A stretch of 43,580 nucleotides of DNA from Desulfobacterales bacterium (GTDB lineage: Bacteria; Desulfobacterota; Desulfobacteria; Desulfobacterales; SURF-7), in contig JANQFQ010000146.1 of the NCBI GenBank assembly GCA_028277765.1, forward strand, positions 1 through 43,580, in the 5' to 3' direction. Made by a program: the position numbers and the translations under genes. The notes under the pieces are model-generated. The model was not told where the DNA came from, searched no databases, and worked only from the letters and a program-made list of their open reading frames with translations. This document shows positions 9,601 through 17,294 of this stretch, in pieces; position 1 is the first letter of the stretch; every line of letters begins with the position of its first letter.

Positions 9601-10564
9601 AGATCTTAGGGGCGTTCTTGAACCGCTTCTTCTTGATATGACAGGGGAAACAGTACGTCCCCCTGAGCCAGCGGAGATGAATGCTGCGACATGGCTGAAC
9701 AAAGGACTGAGCCTGAAGAACCTGGGCCGTATTGACGAAGCGATTGACTGCTATGACAAGGCTATTGACATGAAGCCGCCTGCAAGTACTGTCTCACTGG
9801 CATGGTCCAATAAGGGGAACTGCTTTATGCAGAAAGGGCTGTTAGAGAAGGGATTGACCTGTTATGAAGAGGCCATCAAGATCAACCCGGCAAATGAGAA
9901 AGCATGGACAAACAAGGCGTTTACCCTCCACACTCTGGGCAGGCTACAGGAAGCGATTGACTGCTATGACAAGGCCCTTGAAATCGAACCCGCGTTCGCT
10001 TTGGCGTGGAGCAATAAAGCCTTTACTTACCTCAGTATGGGCGATCATGAGAAAACGCTTATCTGTTCGGATACGGCGCTTAAGTACGACAAAGGACTTG
10101 ACTCGGCCTGGATAAATAAAGGGGCGGCATGTTATGCGGCTGGCCGCCTTGAAGAAGCGATGACCAGCTATTTGAACGCCATTGCTATCAATCCCAACGA
10201 GGCTACATCCCATTATAATATGGGGCTTGTCTTGAACGATATGCAGAAATATGATGAAGCAATAGCAAGCTATGACAGGGCGCTTGAATTAAGCCCGGAT
10301 TACGCGTCTGCCTGGTGCAACAAGGGGAATACCTATCTGGCGCTTAAAGATTATGACCAAGCAATGGCCTGTCTTGATAAAGCGGAAAAGATGGAGCCGC
10401 AATACCTCACACCGATATACTACAAGGCCTATGTGATGCTGAATACAAAAAATGCCGCCCAAGCAGTCGCTTATTTCAAGGAATTTTTGAAAAAAAGCCC
10501 GCCTGACAGTACAACATCTGCCGTGGCAGACGCCAAAACCTGGCTGGCAAAACTCGGAGCTTAA
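6629..10564 (+). CDS. Large TPR - Ser/Thr protein kinase - TPR protein
   Basis: A 1311-residue soluble protein with TPR arrays on both sides of a eukaryotic-type protein kinase. N-terminal TPRs cover about residues 5-315, a duplicated linker 330-383, more TPRs 385-640, the kinase about 703-1005, and a last TPR array about 1018-1305. The kinase looks active: glycine loop GKGGFG (716-721), Lys738 (YALK), HRDIKPAN (His836-Arg-Asp838), DFG (Asp856) and an APE-like GTPSHMPPEQF segment followed by DERSDIYSFGVVLY. The TPRs have the usual A-W-x-N-K-G and A-x-x-x-Y-D-K-A-[IL]-x-[IL]-x-P rhythm, so the protein is probably a protein-binding scaffold that phosphorylates bound partners. No membrane segment is seen. 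It is followed after five bases by a Clp-type ATPase, the obvious candidate partner or target. Confidence 0.9.
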   Translation: MPEKDANGLREKGIALYKQGKLDNALEYFNKSLNLNRFDKMAWYNRANCLLKMGQLREARTSCDMALDSAPFYSKAWFARATAETKLGWQAWVAESLAFCVGSETEEDKQIVEKAKKAMVGLEKKGIEIHDIEAFNFIAKGYSFAADMQDFQKALEQFDIALGIAPKISKIWQFKGMCWSAVQQTEEAVACYSKAINIDGINAAYWYNKALLLAKLENDLEAVSCYEKAIEIFPGYLEAISNLGNLHRINDRFHEAIECLNRAVEISPDAENPWYNKALSEEIVGNSAEAIRSYKRFLELASPANVPQIENARQRISDLSNEFQKSSLGDGNGGQVKSSMPVEDSAALGDKESSEQDGNGRQVKSSMPVEDTAAPGDKESAEKWNRKGIELFNLKSLNEAIACFDKAIEFDPELIMPIFNKAIALDDLGRFEEAIVCYRKVVSIEPGNDKAWHNMAAVLQLIGRFEEALRAIEKALEINNQYGSTWFNKGKILSSLGRQEDAILCYDKALEIDPKDVNALNNKGSCLLEKDKLYDALACYEAVTAIDSQHAFAWNNQGEVLNRLKRFQVAISCFDKAIEIKAFAAPWHGRGESLRNLKQTEEALESYKKALEQYSEFADAWLGRYLCEEKMGHGEDMIESLKQFFVCASMGLDGFSGNQEDIGDARKKLLNAGMSEKDLEDAEAEKKAFLSRPKPKLPQGSGDFIGQKYEIFKILGKGGFGVVYLVYSHEVDTVYALKTFRDEYMKDERTRELFKKEAQILVDMDSYPYLVEDYLIDEISGRIYIAMEYIAPDENGLNTLESYLARKPPDLEQSLRWAIQFCMGMEFIASQGLKCHRDIKPANIMITQQDTIKISDFGLAGILTSVFQIPGIGSSDDMARSGAVDQTVMGESFGTPSHMPPEQFVNAASCDERSDIYSFGVVLYQMVSGGSLPFMAPYPKENTPEEFNRYWQEMHEHHTFTPPPAIIDSPLNSIIAKCLEKDPGKRFQTFSDLRGVLEPLLLDMTGETVRPPEPAEMNAATWLNKGLSLKNLGRIDEAIDCYDKAIDMKPPASTVSLAWSNKGNCFMQKGLLEKGLTCYEEAIKINPANEKAWTNKAFTLHTLGRLQEAIDCYDKALEIEPAFALAWSNKAFTYLSMGDHEKTLICSDTALKYDKGLDSAWINKGAACYAAGRLEEAMTSYLNAIAINPNEATSHYNMGLVLNDMQKYDEAIASYDRALELSPDYASAWCNKGNTYLALKDYDQAMACLDKAEKMEPQYLTPIYYKAYVMLNTKNAAQAVAYFKEFLKKSPPDSTTSAVADAKTWLAKLGA
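7616..7777 (+). repeat. Two tandem copies of an 81-base in-frame unit
   Basis: Units 7616-7696 and 7697-7777 each encode a 27-residue linker piece of the kinase protein containing QVKSSMPVED and GDKES. They differ at a modest number of bases, mostly silent or conservative, which indicates a fairly recent tandem duplication in the low-complexity linker between two TPR arrays. Confidence 0.85.
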
Positions 10565-10569
10565 ATCAA

Positions 10570-12939
10570 GTGAAACCGATTTCCACGGGGACATCCATTG
10601 TATGGGATATTGCTGTCCATGAGGCTGTAATAGCCGGGGCCGAGTATATTGAAAAAGAGCATATATTTGCGGCTGTGTTCAGTCTTGATAAAGTGGTATC
10701 TTTGAACCCCGGCGACCTCAGAATAAATACTGCCCAGATGGATGAGATAAAAAAAGAGTACGCGGTTATCGACGGTTTGCTTATGCCGCTGAAAACCAGT
10801 ATGCCTATGATCCGAAGGAATGTCCGATCAGCATCCAGACCCGGAAGCCATGATCACGGCAAAGGGGCAGTTGTTCATAGGAGCCGGGAATGCAAAGAGA
10901 TATTCAGCCGTGCAGGGGATCTTTCCACCACCCCAAGGATAACCTCAAAAGATATTCTTTTAGCTGTCCTGGAAAAGCCCGGGGATGTGGTAAGATCTGC
11001 TATTGAAAAATCTGGTGTGAACTTTGATATGTTTAAAGATGCTTTTTCAAAGGACATAAGCATGGCAGAGGGACTGGTGCCAGGCAAGGAGGGCGGCAGG
11101 GCAGAAGAGAAGGATGTTTCAGCTACTCCCATACTTGATACTCATGGGCGTAACTTGACCCAGGAGGCTGAACAAGGGAAGCTCGGTCCTTTTATCGGCC
11201 GCAGGAAAGAACTCCTTCAGATCATTCAGTCCCTTGCCCGTTCCAAAAAGAACAACCCGATGATCGTTGGAGAACCGGGTGTGGGGAAAACAGCAGTTGT
11301 TGAGGCCCTGGCTGTAAGGGGAGTGCAGGGTAAGGACCCACAGGTCCTTTCAGGGAAAAGAATAATCGAACTAAATCTCGGTTCGCTCCAGGGCGGGACA
11401 AGGTACAGGGGTGATTATGAAGAGCGGATTACCGGTCTTATGAAAGAGGTAAAAGAGAATCCAGATATTATTGTGTTTATTGATGAGATCCATAATCTTA
11501 TCGGCGCAGGACGTGTTGACCGCAGTCTGGATGCGGCAAATCTTTTAAAACCAGCCCTTGCAAGGGGCGATTTTAGATGTATTGGTGCCACAACAACAGG
11601 TGAGTTTCGGCGGTATGTAGAAAAAGACCCGGCTTTGGAGAGACGATTTGAAATGATTATGATAGGCGAACCTTCAAGGGACGAGGCTGTAGATATATTA
11701 AAAGGGCTATGCCCAAAATTGAAGCAGCATTACAGAGTAGAGATAACAGACAGGGCGATAAAAGCCGCTGTTGACCTTTCTATACGTTTTGACACGGACC
11801 ACCGTCTCCCTGACAAAGCGATTGATCTTGTTGACAGGGCAGGCGCCCAGGCCAGGGTTCCGATGTTGAGCATGATGCCAGGAGGGGTTATAGAGGGGAT
11901 GGAACCGGCTTCAGGCGGAACGGTAACAGATCATTCTATCGCTATGGTCCTTTCAGACAAGACAGGCTTACCTCTTGAGATCATTTCCGGGCAGGCCAGT
12001 GGTTCAGTTGATTCCCGTGTACTTGAACTTGACCCTTATCTAAAAAAAAGGATTATCGGTCAGGATGAAGCGATTACGCGGATATCGGAAAGGCTGAAAA
12101 TATCCTATTCAGGCATAACAAAGCGGAACGGACCTATCGGCGTGTTCCTGCTGCTCGGCCCAACAGGAGTAGGTAAAACAGAGACCGCAAAAAGGATCGC
12201 ATCGTTTCTTTTCGGGAACAGGGATGACATCATCAGGCTGGATATGTCTGAATTCATGGAGGAGCATTCGGTTTCAAAACTCATCGGATCGCCCCCTGGA
12301 TATGTGGGGCATGAAGACGAAGGTCAGCTCACCGGAAAGCTGAGGACCAGGCCGTATTCAATTGTGCTCCTTGACGAAGTGGAAAAGGCGCATTCCCGTG
12401 TTTTTGACCTGTTTCTGCAGGTGTTTGATGATGGACGAATTACTGATTCAAAAGGGCGAACCGTGGACGCGAAAAACAGTATCTTTATTATGACATCCAA
12501 CATTGGGATCAAGGAGAGTCAGAAAAATAATTTGGGATTTGTTAAAAAAACAGATGGGAACACAATAGACTCCTCAGCAGTGATGGACGCACTGTCTGGT
12601 TTTTTCCGAAGGGAATTTTTAAATCGGATAGATGATATTATTGTTTTCAACAGTCTTTCTGAAAAGGCTGTAATAAAGATCGCCGCGATCATGTGTGATG
12701 AGATTCTGTCCGTACTTATGAAGAAGCATGGTGTTCAGATGGACATCTCTGAAGACGCCATGAGCCTGATCGTCTCTAAAGGCTTTAGTCCTGATTTCGG
12801 GGCGCGTGAACTCAAACGGACCATAGAGCGACTCCTCCAGGTTCCTCTCAGCACTTTGGCACTGAACGGAGAGTTTCAGACGAAGAAGAACTGGCGCGTT
12901 ACAGCCGACGTAGAAGTTGTTTCGATCAAGCCGGTTTAA
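10570..12939 (+). CDS. ClpA/ClpC-type AAA+ unfoldase with two ATPase modules
   Basis: A 789-residue Clp/Hsp100 protein. An atypical Clp N-domain (about 1-170, with IEKEHIFAAVFS) precedes two AAA+ modules. Module 1 has Walker A GEPGVGKT (Lys240) and Walker B VFIDE (Asp305-Glu306); module 2 has GPTGVGKT (Lys536) and VLLDE (Asp602-Glu603). The long coiled-coil M-domain of ClpB is absent, so it is closer to ClpA/ClpC than to a disaggregase. A Leu-Gly-Phe tripeptide at 655-657, after the SNIG segment, sits where ClpP-binding loops carry I/L/V-G-F/L, suggesting it can feed a ClpP protease; no clpP is nearby. GTG at 10570 is chosen because GGAG lies ten bases upstream, overlapping the end of the kinase gene, so the two genes are translationally linked. 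Confidence 0.88.
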   Translation: MKPISTGTSIVWDIAVHEAVIAGAEYIEKEHIFAAVFSLDKVVSLNPGDLRINTAQMDEIKKEYAVIDGLLMPLKTSMPMIRRNVRSASRPGSHDHGKGAVVHRSRECKEIFSRAGDLSTTPRITSKDILLAVLEKPGDVVRSAIEKSGVNFDMFKDAFSKDISMAEGLVPGKEGGRAEEKDVSATPILDTHGRNLTQEAEQGKLGPFIGRRKELLQIIQSLARSKKNNPMIVGEPGVGKTAVVEALAVRGVQGKDPQVLSGKRIIELNLGSLQGGTRYRGDYEERITGLMKEVKENPDIIVFIDEIHNLIGAGRVDRSLDAANLLKPALARGDFRCIGATTTGEFRRYVEKDPALERRFEMIMIGEPSRDEAVDILKGLCPKLKQHYRVEITDRAIKAAVDLSIRFDTDHRLPDKAIDLVDRAGAQARVPMLSMMPGGVIEGMEPASGGTVTDHSIAMVLSDKTGLPLEIISGQASGSVDSRVLELDPYLKKRIIGQDEAITRISERLKISYSGITKRNGPIGVFLLLGPTGVGKTETAKRIASFLFGNRDDIIRLDMSEFMEEHSVSKLIGSPPGYVGHEDEGQLTGKLRTRPYSIVLLDEVEKAHSRVFDLFLQVFDDGRITDSKGRTVDAKNSIFIMTSNIGIKESQKNNLGFVKKTDGNTIDSSAVMDALSGFFRREFLNRIDDIIVFNSLSEKAVIKIAAIMCDEILSVLMKKHGVQMDISEDAMSLIVSKGFSPDFGARELKRTIERLLQVPLSTLALNGEFQTKKNWRVTADVEVVSIKPV

Positions 12940-12940
12940 A

Positions 12941-14419
12941 TTAAAAAAGATCCGGTGTCTGTCTGAGCCTTTCGATGACTCGGTTTTTCCCGATCGCTAA
13001 AAGCATCTCAATAAAGCCCGGCCCTACAGACTGGCCTGTGATAACAGTTCGGATCCCGTTAATTAATATTCCAATCTTAACATCCAGGTCTTCAGCGGTT
13101 TTGCGTATCACCTGCTCTATCTGTTCAGAGAAAAAACCGTCCATATTTTGCAAGCGATCAGCAAGTTCAGGAAGCCAGTCCTTAAGGCCGTTATATTTCA
13201 GGATGTTTTTTTCAACAGCTTTTGGATCTCTTTCAAAGTTATCAGAAAGGAAGGCTCTTCCCAGGTCGGAAAAATCGGTTATAAGATGAAAGCGTTCGCG
13301 GAGAAGTTCCAGTGTGTCAAAAAACCATTGCTGCTTTTCCCCATCATATTCAGGCTTCCATAAACCGTTCTTCTTCAAGTTTTGTTTTACATAGGGAACG
13401 ATTTCTGCAACCGGAAGATTTCGCAGATAATGGGCGTTTATACTAAATGCCTTTGGATCAGTAAAAAACTTCGGGTCATTTGCCCGGACATCAAAAATAC
13501 AATTGGATTTGTTTATGCCCTTAAGAGAGAATATGTCAATCAGTTCCTCTTTTGAAAATATTTGTTGAGAATCAGGGGTGGACCATCCAAGGAGCGAAAG
13601 AAAATTGACCATTGCCCAGGGGAGAAAGCCGCTCTCTTTATAAAAATGAACAGCGACCTTTTCGCCGTGTTTCCGTTTTGATATTTTTGCTTTTTTAGGG
13701 TCAAGGGCGAAAGACATATGTGCAAACTCCGGAATGGGTGCCCCAAGGGCCCTATAGATTAAAATCTGTTTCGGTGTGTTTGCAAGACCATCCTGACCGC
13801 GGATAACGTGGGTAATATGATCACGAATATCATCTATTGTGTTTGAAAGTATATACAGGGGTTGGCCGTTGGAACGGAGAATGACGAAATCTTCAATGTC
13901 TTCATGTTTTTTTTCAATCTCTCCGTACACAATGTCTGTAAACAGAACGCTTCCATTATCTCTGGGGACTTTCATCCGGATGGTGTACGGCAACCCCCCG
14001 GCTTCTTTTTCAGAGGCCTCTTCTTCCGTAAGATCACGGCAGGTGCCGTCATACATCAGGGGCGCTTTGTTCTTCCTAGCCTCTTCTCTTTTCCTGTCAA
14101 GTTCCTCTTTTTCGCAAAAACACCTGTACGCGTGCCCGTTTTCCAAAAGGGTTTGCGCAGCTTTCCTGTGTTCATCCATAAAGTGTGACTGGAAATAAGG
14201 CCCTTCATCAAAATCGATACCAAGCCATTCAAGGCCGTCCAGGATACCCTGTATCAGATCTTCGGATGATCGTTCTGCATCTGTATCCTCTATCCGCAGG
14301 AGAAACTTCCCATTATTTTTTCTGGCAAAGAGCCAGTTAAAGATAGCTGTACGGGCACCGCCTACATGAAGGTATCCGGTGGGGCTTGGGGCAAAACGAA
14401 CACATACTTTATTAGTCAC
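12941..14419 (-). CDS. gltX: Glutamyl-tRNA synthetase
   Basis: A 492-residue class I aminoacyl-tRNA synthetase that charges tRNA(Glu) with glutamate. The HIGH-type motif is HVGG (18-21) after PSPTGYL, and the KMSKS-type motif is KISKR (245-249). The glutamyl-specific features RIEDTDAERS, the VIRGQD segment near 205 and the C-terminal anticodon-binding region are in place, and the length is normal. GTG start at 14419. Its stop lies one base from the stop of the convergent Clp-type gene, leaving no room for a terminator between them. Confidence 0.95.
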   Translation of the reverse strand: MTNKVCVRFAPSPTGYLHVGGARTAIFNWLFARKNNGKFLLRIEDTDAERSSEDLIQGILDGLEWLGIDFDEGPYFQSHFMDEHRKAAQTLLENGHAYRCFCEKEELDRKREEARKNKAPLMYDGTCRDLTEEEASEKEAGGLPYTIRMKVPRDNGSVLFTDIVYGEIEKKHEDIEDFVILRSNGQPLYILSNTIDDIRDHITHVIRGQDGLANTPKQILIYRALGAPIPEFAHMSFALDPKKAKISKRKHGEKVAVHFYKESGFLPWAMVNFLSLLGWSTPDSQQIFSKEELIDIFSLKGINKSNCIFDVRANDPKFFTDPKAFSINAHYLRNLPVAEIVPYVKQNLKKNGLWKPEYDGEKQQWFFDTLELLRERFHLITDFSDLGRAFLSDNFERDPKAVEKNILKYNGLKDWLPELADRLQNMDGFFSEQIEQVIRKTAEDLDVKIGILINGIRTVITGQSVGPGFIEMLLAIGKNRVIERLRQTPDLF

Positions 14420-14750
14420 TAGGCAACCTCACTTTATCTCAATGTTTACTCCATTTAACCTGAAGCAAGTCTATTATCAATATGTTTTTTACAGTTCATT
14501 TTTCTGGGTAGTATCAATCTGGAATTATTCAATATCTCCCATCTGTTTGCACGCATGCCATGATTTTCAGATAACCATGCGTTTTGAAAAAATTGACTTA
14601 TAATGTCATTTCGTATATTATCTTTTTTAAAGAAAACTTTTCTTACATCTGGCATCTTTTCACATCTGATAACTTTTCGAACGGAATTCAGGACTTCAGG
14701 CCGTAGTCATTACAAGATTTTTTATTTAACATTCTATACAGGAGGTAACC
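14420..14750. other. Spacer between gltX and a small secreted-protein gene
   Basis: This 331-base AT-rich stretch must hold the promoters of both divergent neighbours. I could not pick out confident -35/-10 pairs, and I see no RNA gene or repeat. The only clear signal is AGGAGG (14741-14746) just upstream of the next start codon. Confidence 0.4.
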
Positions 14751-15047
14751 ATGAAACGGTTAACAGTATTTATAGTAATTCTTTTTTTAATCGCGGGCTT
14801 TAGCAGTGTAAATCTTTTTTCCAGTGAAACCGAAGCAGAACAAAAAGCTGTTGCATCAGATACAACACAACTTAACAATCAGAATACAGATCAGGGGATC
14901 GAAGGAGAGGTTGTGGCTGTAAACAATCATAAGGAAGTTGTTGTTGATCATGGCAGCTGGCATCCTTGTGCCAATGATCCAAATGCATGTGGCGCAGGCC
15001 ATGTATGCTGTGAGGGACATTGTTTCTATGGCCAAACTTGTCCATAA
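14751..15047 (+). CDS. Small secreted cysteine-rich protein
   Basis: A 98-residue protein with a strong ribosome site (AGGAGGTAACC-ATG). Residues 1-24 form a signal peptide (MKR followed by a hydrophobic core and SSVNLFSS). The middle is polar and Gln/Asn/Thr-rich, and the C-terminal 27 residues hold six cysteines in the pattern C-x6-C-x6-CC-x3-C-x5-C, ending Thr-Cys-Pro. This looks like a disulfide-stabilised miniature domain. I do not recognise the family. It could be an exported peptide, toxin-like or metal-binding factor. It is isolated and appears to be transcribed alone. Confidence 0.75.
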   Translation: MKRLTVFIVILFLIAGFSSVNLFSSETEAEQKAVASDTTQLNNQNTDQGIEGEVVAVNNHKEVVVDHGSWHPCANDPNACGAGHVCCEGHCFYGQTCP

Positions 15048-15090
15048 TGGAAATGGGTTATTGGTCTGTGTTTAAATAAAGTTCTTGCAG

Positions 15091-15127
15091 AAAATAAAAG
15101 GGGTTGAGTTATTATCGGCTTAACCCC
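15091..15127 (-). terminator. Rho-independent terminator for the SPFH gene
   Basis: A 9-bp stem (GGGGTTGAG at 15100-15108 pairing with CTTAACCCC at 15119-15127, one G-T pair) is flanked on the left by aaaataaaa, which reads as a T-rich tail on the minus strand. It lies 27 bases past the stop of the minus-strand SPFH gene and can also slow plus-strand readthrough from the small secreted-protein gene. Confidence 0.65.
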
Positions 15128-15153
15128 ATTACACTTTTGGTGCGTCAGTCAGG

Positions 15154-16062
15154 TTAAATTGAACCTGCTTGAATAACCGGTTCTGCTTCTGATTCACCAC
15201 ACAGCACCACCAGAAGATTGCCAACCATCGCTGCTTTCTGTTGGGGATCCAGATCTACAACCTGTTTGGCAGAAAGCTCTTCCAGTGCCATTTCTACCAT
15301 GCCAACCGCACCAGTGACTATTTTTTGCCTGGCGGCGATTACTGCTTCAGCCTGCTGGCGTCTCAGCATGGCGCTTGCGATTTCAGGCGCATAAGCAAGA
15401 TGCATTATCCTGGCTTCCTCAATTTGTACGCCTGCCTTTTTAAGTCTTTCCTGCAACTCCTGTTTCAGAGCTTCACACACTTCTTCCCCATTGTCCCGAA
15501 GTGTAATGCCGCCTTCTTCATCATCTTCACAGATATGGTCATAAGGATAAATCGAAGCTAGATGACGAAGGGCGGTTTCGCTTTGGACACGGACATAGTG
15601 CACATAGTCATCTACTTCGAATAATACATTTGCGGTGTTGACGACTCGCCATACAATGACAGCGCCTATCTCAATTGGGTTTCCGCGTTTATCGTTCACT
15701 TTTAACTTCTCTGATACAAAATTTCTTAGCCGTAGTGAAATCCTATATGGGCCCTTAAGTGATAATGTTTGTTGATGTTTTTCTGTTGTTGTAACTGAAG
15801 GTGTTCGTTTAACAGCAAATGGATTTGTCCACCAGAAGCCATGTTCTTTAATTGTGCCAGTGTATTTACCAAAAAACACGAGTACCTGGGCTTCATTTGG
15901 ATTTATAACCAGGAAACCTTTACAGACAAAAAAGAGTACAACTAACATAAGAATTCCCGGCAGTATAAAAGCAAAGAAACCTGCAATAGTAAGCAGTAAA
16001 ATAATTAAGGCAACAACCAACATCGGAAATCCGCTGCATTTGTTTCCTTTTATTTCTTCCAT
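15154..16062 (-). CDS. SPFH/band-7 (slipin-like) membrane protein
   Basis: A 302-residue protein with two adjoining hydrophobic segments near the N-terminus (about residues 13-50) and an SPFH domain from about 53 ([30 protein letters not shown]) to about 250. The domain continues through [30 protein letters not shown] and a coiled-coil stretch rich in Glu, Ala and Gln ([18 protein letters not shown] ... [18 protein letters not shown]). Such proteins form oligomers that organise membrane patches or control proteases. The ATG at 16062 has AAGGAGG upstream. Downstream lies a terminator, so it ends its transcript. Confidence 0.85.
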   Translation of the reverse strand: MEEIKGNKCSGFPMLVVALIILLLTIAGFFAFILPGILMLVVLFFVCKGFLVINPNEAQVLVFFGKYTGTIKEHGFWWTNPFAVKRTPSVTTTEKHQQTLSLKGPYRISLRLRNFVSEKLKVNDKRGNPIEIGAVIVWRVVNTANVLFEVDDYVHYVRVQSETALRHLASIYPYDHICEDDEEGGITLRDNGEEVCEALKQELQERLKKAGVQIEEARIMHLAYAPEIASAMLRRQQAEAVIAARQKIVTGAVGMVEMALEELSAKQVVDLDPQQKAAMVGNLLVVLCGESEAEPVIQAGSI

Positions 16063-16133
16063 ATTTTCCTCCTTAATATACCTGAGAATGATTTATAAAA
16101 AAATATGCAGGTTGGCAAAAGAATCCCAACATA

Positions 16134-16520
16134 TCAAACGTTCTGCTTATATGGCTTGTCAGTCAAAAGCCACTTTTTCTGAGCAGCATTCGGTTTGGCC
16201 AAGCTTCGGCTCTTTTCAATCATTTTTAAGGCGTCTTCCTTATTTTCTGCTTCTCCTTTCTTTATTAGTAAAAGAGCCGTGTAAAGCGATGACCAGGTTA
16301 ATAATAACCAGGGCAGGTTTAATACCAATAACAGTTTGTTAATCTTTCCTGTACTATTTTTACCTAATATTATTTCAGGTTTATTGAGGCTATAAGCAAT
16401 CGTCATTAAGCCCAGGTTTATTAAAGGCCAGCTAAGAATGTATTTTACATTACTTTCAATTACCAACACCAGATATATTAAATATGCTGTCAGTGTCAGG
16501 AAAAATAATGAGAATTTCAT
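16134..16520 (-). CDS. Hypothetical small membrane protein
   Basis: A 128-residue protein with about four hydrophobic segments in the first 88 residues and a charged, Lys-rich cytoplasmic tail. The segment NKPEIILGKNSTGKINKLLLVLNLPWLLLTW is reminiscent of the membrane-anchoring N-terminal part of some bacterial dual-specificity phosphatases, but no phosphatase domain follows, so this could equally be a truncated relative. It lies 71 bases upstream of the SPFH gene on the same strand and may be co-transcribed. The ribosome site is poor. Confidence 0.5.
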   Translation of the reverse strand: MKFSLFFLTLTAYLIYLVLVIESNVKYILSWPLINLGLMTIAYSLNKPEIILGKNSTGKINKLLLVLNLPWLLLTWSSLYTALLLIKKGEAENKEDALKMIEKSRSLAKPNAAQKKWLLTDKPYKQNV

Positions 16521-16544
16521 AAGCAGGGATACTATGTTTGCCTT

Positions 16545-17237
16545 TTATTCATTTTCTTCAAAATAGTTACTCATATTTTCAATGATATCCATTGATAAAT
16601 ATTCTGTTACGATTTGTGTTCCTACAAAAGCGTTCAAGAACACATCGTTTTTACATAACAGCCTTATCCTTTCGTTTAATCTTGTTACAGAAATTGTTAA
16701 TCCCTGATTCATCTCGTCGATTAACTTATTTATAGCCTGGGTATTTCCTTTATGTATAAAATAGGCATTAAGAAATACTTTCTCTGCTATTTCATTAGGT
16801 GTCATTGTTGGAATTAGCCCTTGGAAATATTTTTTGAAATTCTCGCCAAAAACGCAATATTGCGTTAGCGCTAAAATAGCAGAATATTTTAGCGCGTCTT
16901 GTAATGTGGTGTCATCAACATGATATAGATGATTAATATCACCTTTGTATATAGAAATTACTTTATCAAAAGATTTAAATTGATCTATATAAGTCAAAAA
17001 GGGGAGAATAACTTTTAACGTATCACATAACCCTTGTTTTTTCGGGCAATGAGCGCAACGCTTAAACTTTACATTTTCTTTTACGTCATCAGGTATTTTA
17101 GATGAGTCATGCCAAAAGGATTTCGCACTTTCTCTAATTACTTCTTCTGTTAGTTTGATTAAGGCGTTGTTAATTACGATATATAATCCTTTATCGTTAT
17201 ATTTCTCCAGATCTAGAATTATTTTATTTTTTGGCAT
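16545..17237 (-). CDS. Hypothetical 230-residue protein with a CxxC...C motif
   Basis: A soluble, mostly helical protein. I do not recognise the family. The best landmark is RCAHCPKKQGLCDTLKVILPFL near residues 60-80, where three cysteines could bind a metal. The rest is rich in Ile, Asn and Lys without signal peptide or membrane helix. It is followed after 24 bases by the small membrane protein on the same strand and preceded by the FadL-type porin gene on the right, also the same strand, 57 bases away. Confidence 0.55.
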   Translation of the reverse strand: MPKNKIILDLEKYNDKGLYIVINNALIKLTEEVIRESAKSFWHDSSKIPDDVKENVKFKRCAHCPKKQGLCDTLKVILPFLTYIDQFKSFDKVISIYKGDINHLYHVDDTTLQDALKYSAILALTQYCVFGENFKKYFQGLIPTMTPNEIAEKVFLNAYFIHKGNTQAINKLIDEMNQGLTISVTRLNERIRLLCKNDVFLNAFVGTQIVTEYLSMDIIENMSNYFEENE

Positions 17238-17294
17238 TATATTTATCCGTTTGTTCTGTTATCATATTAAATGCGAACATACGTAAAAAGCGGA

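Noticed and set aside
10570..12939. ClpB disaggregase or type VI secretion ClpV
   Set aside because: No coiled-coil M-domain between the AAA+ modules and no type VI genes nearby; a ClpP-type LGF loop is present.
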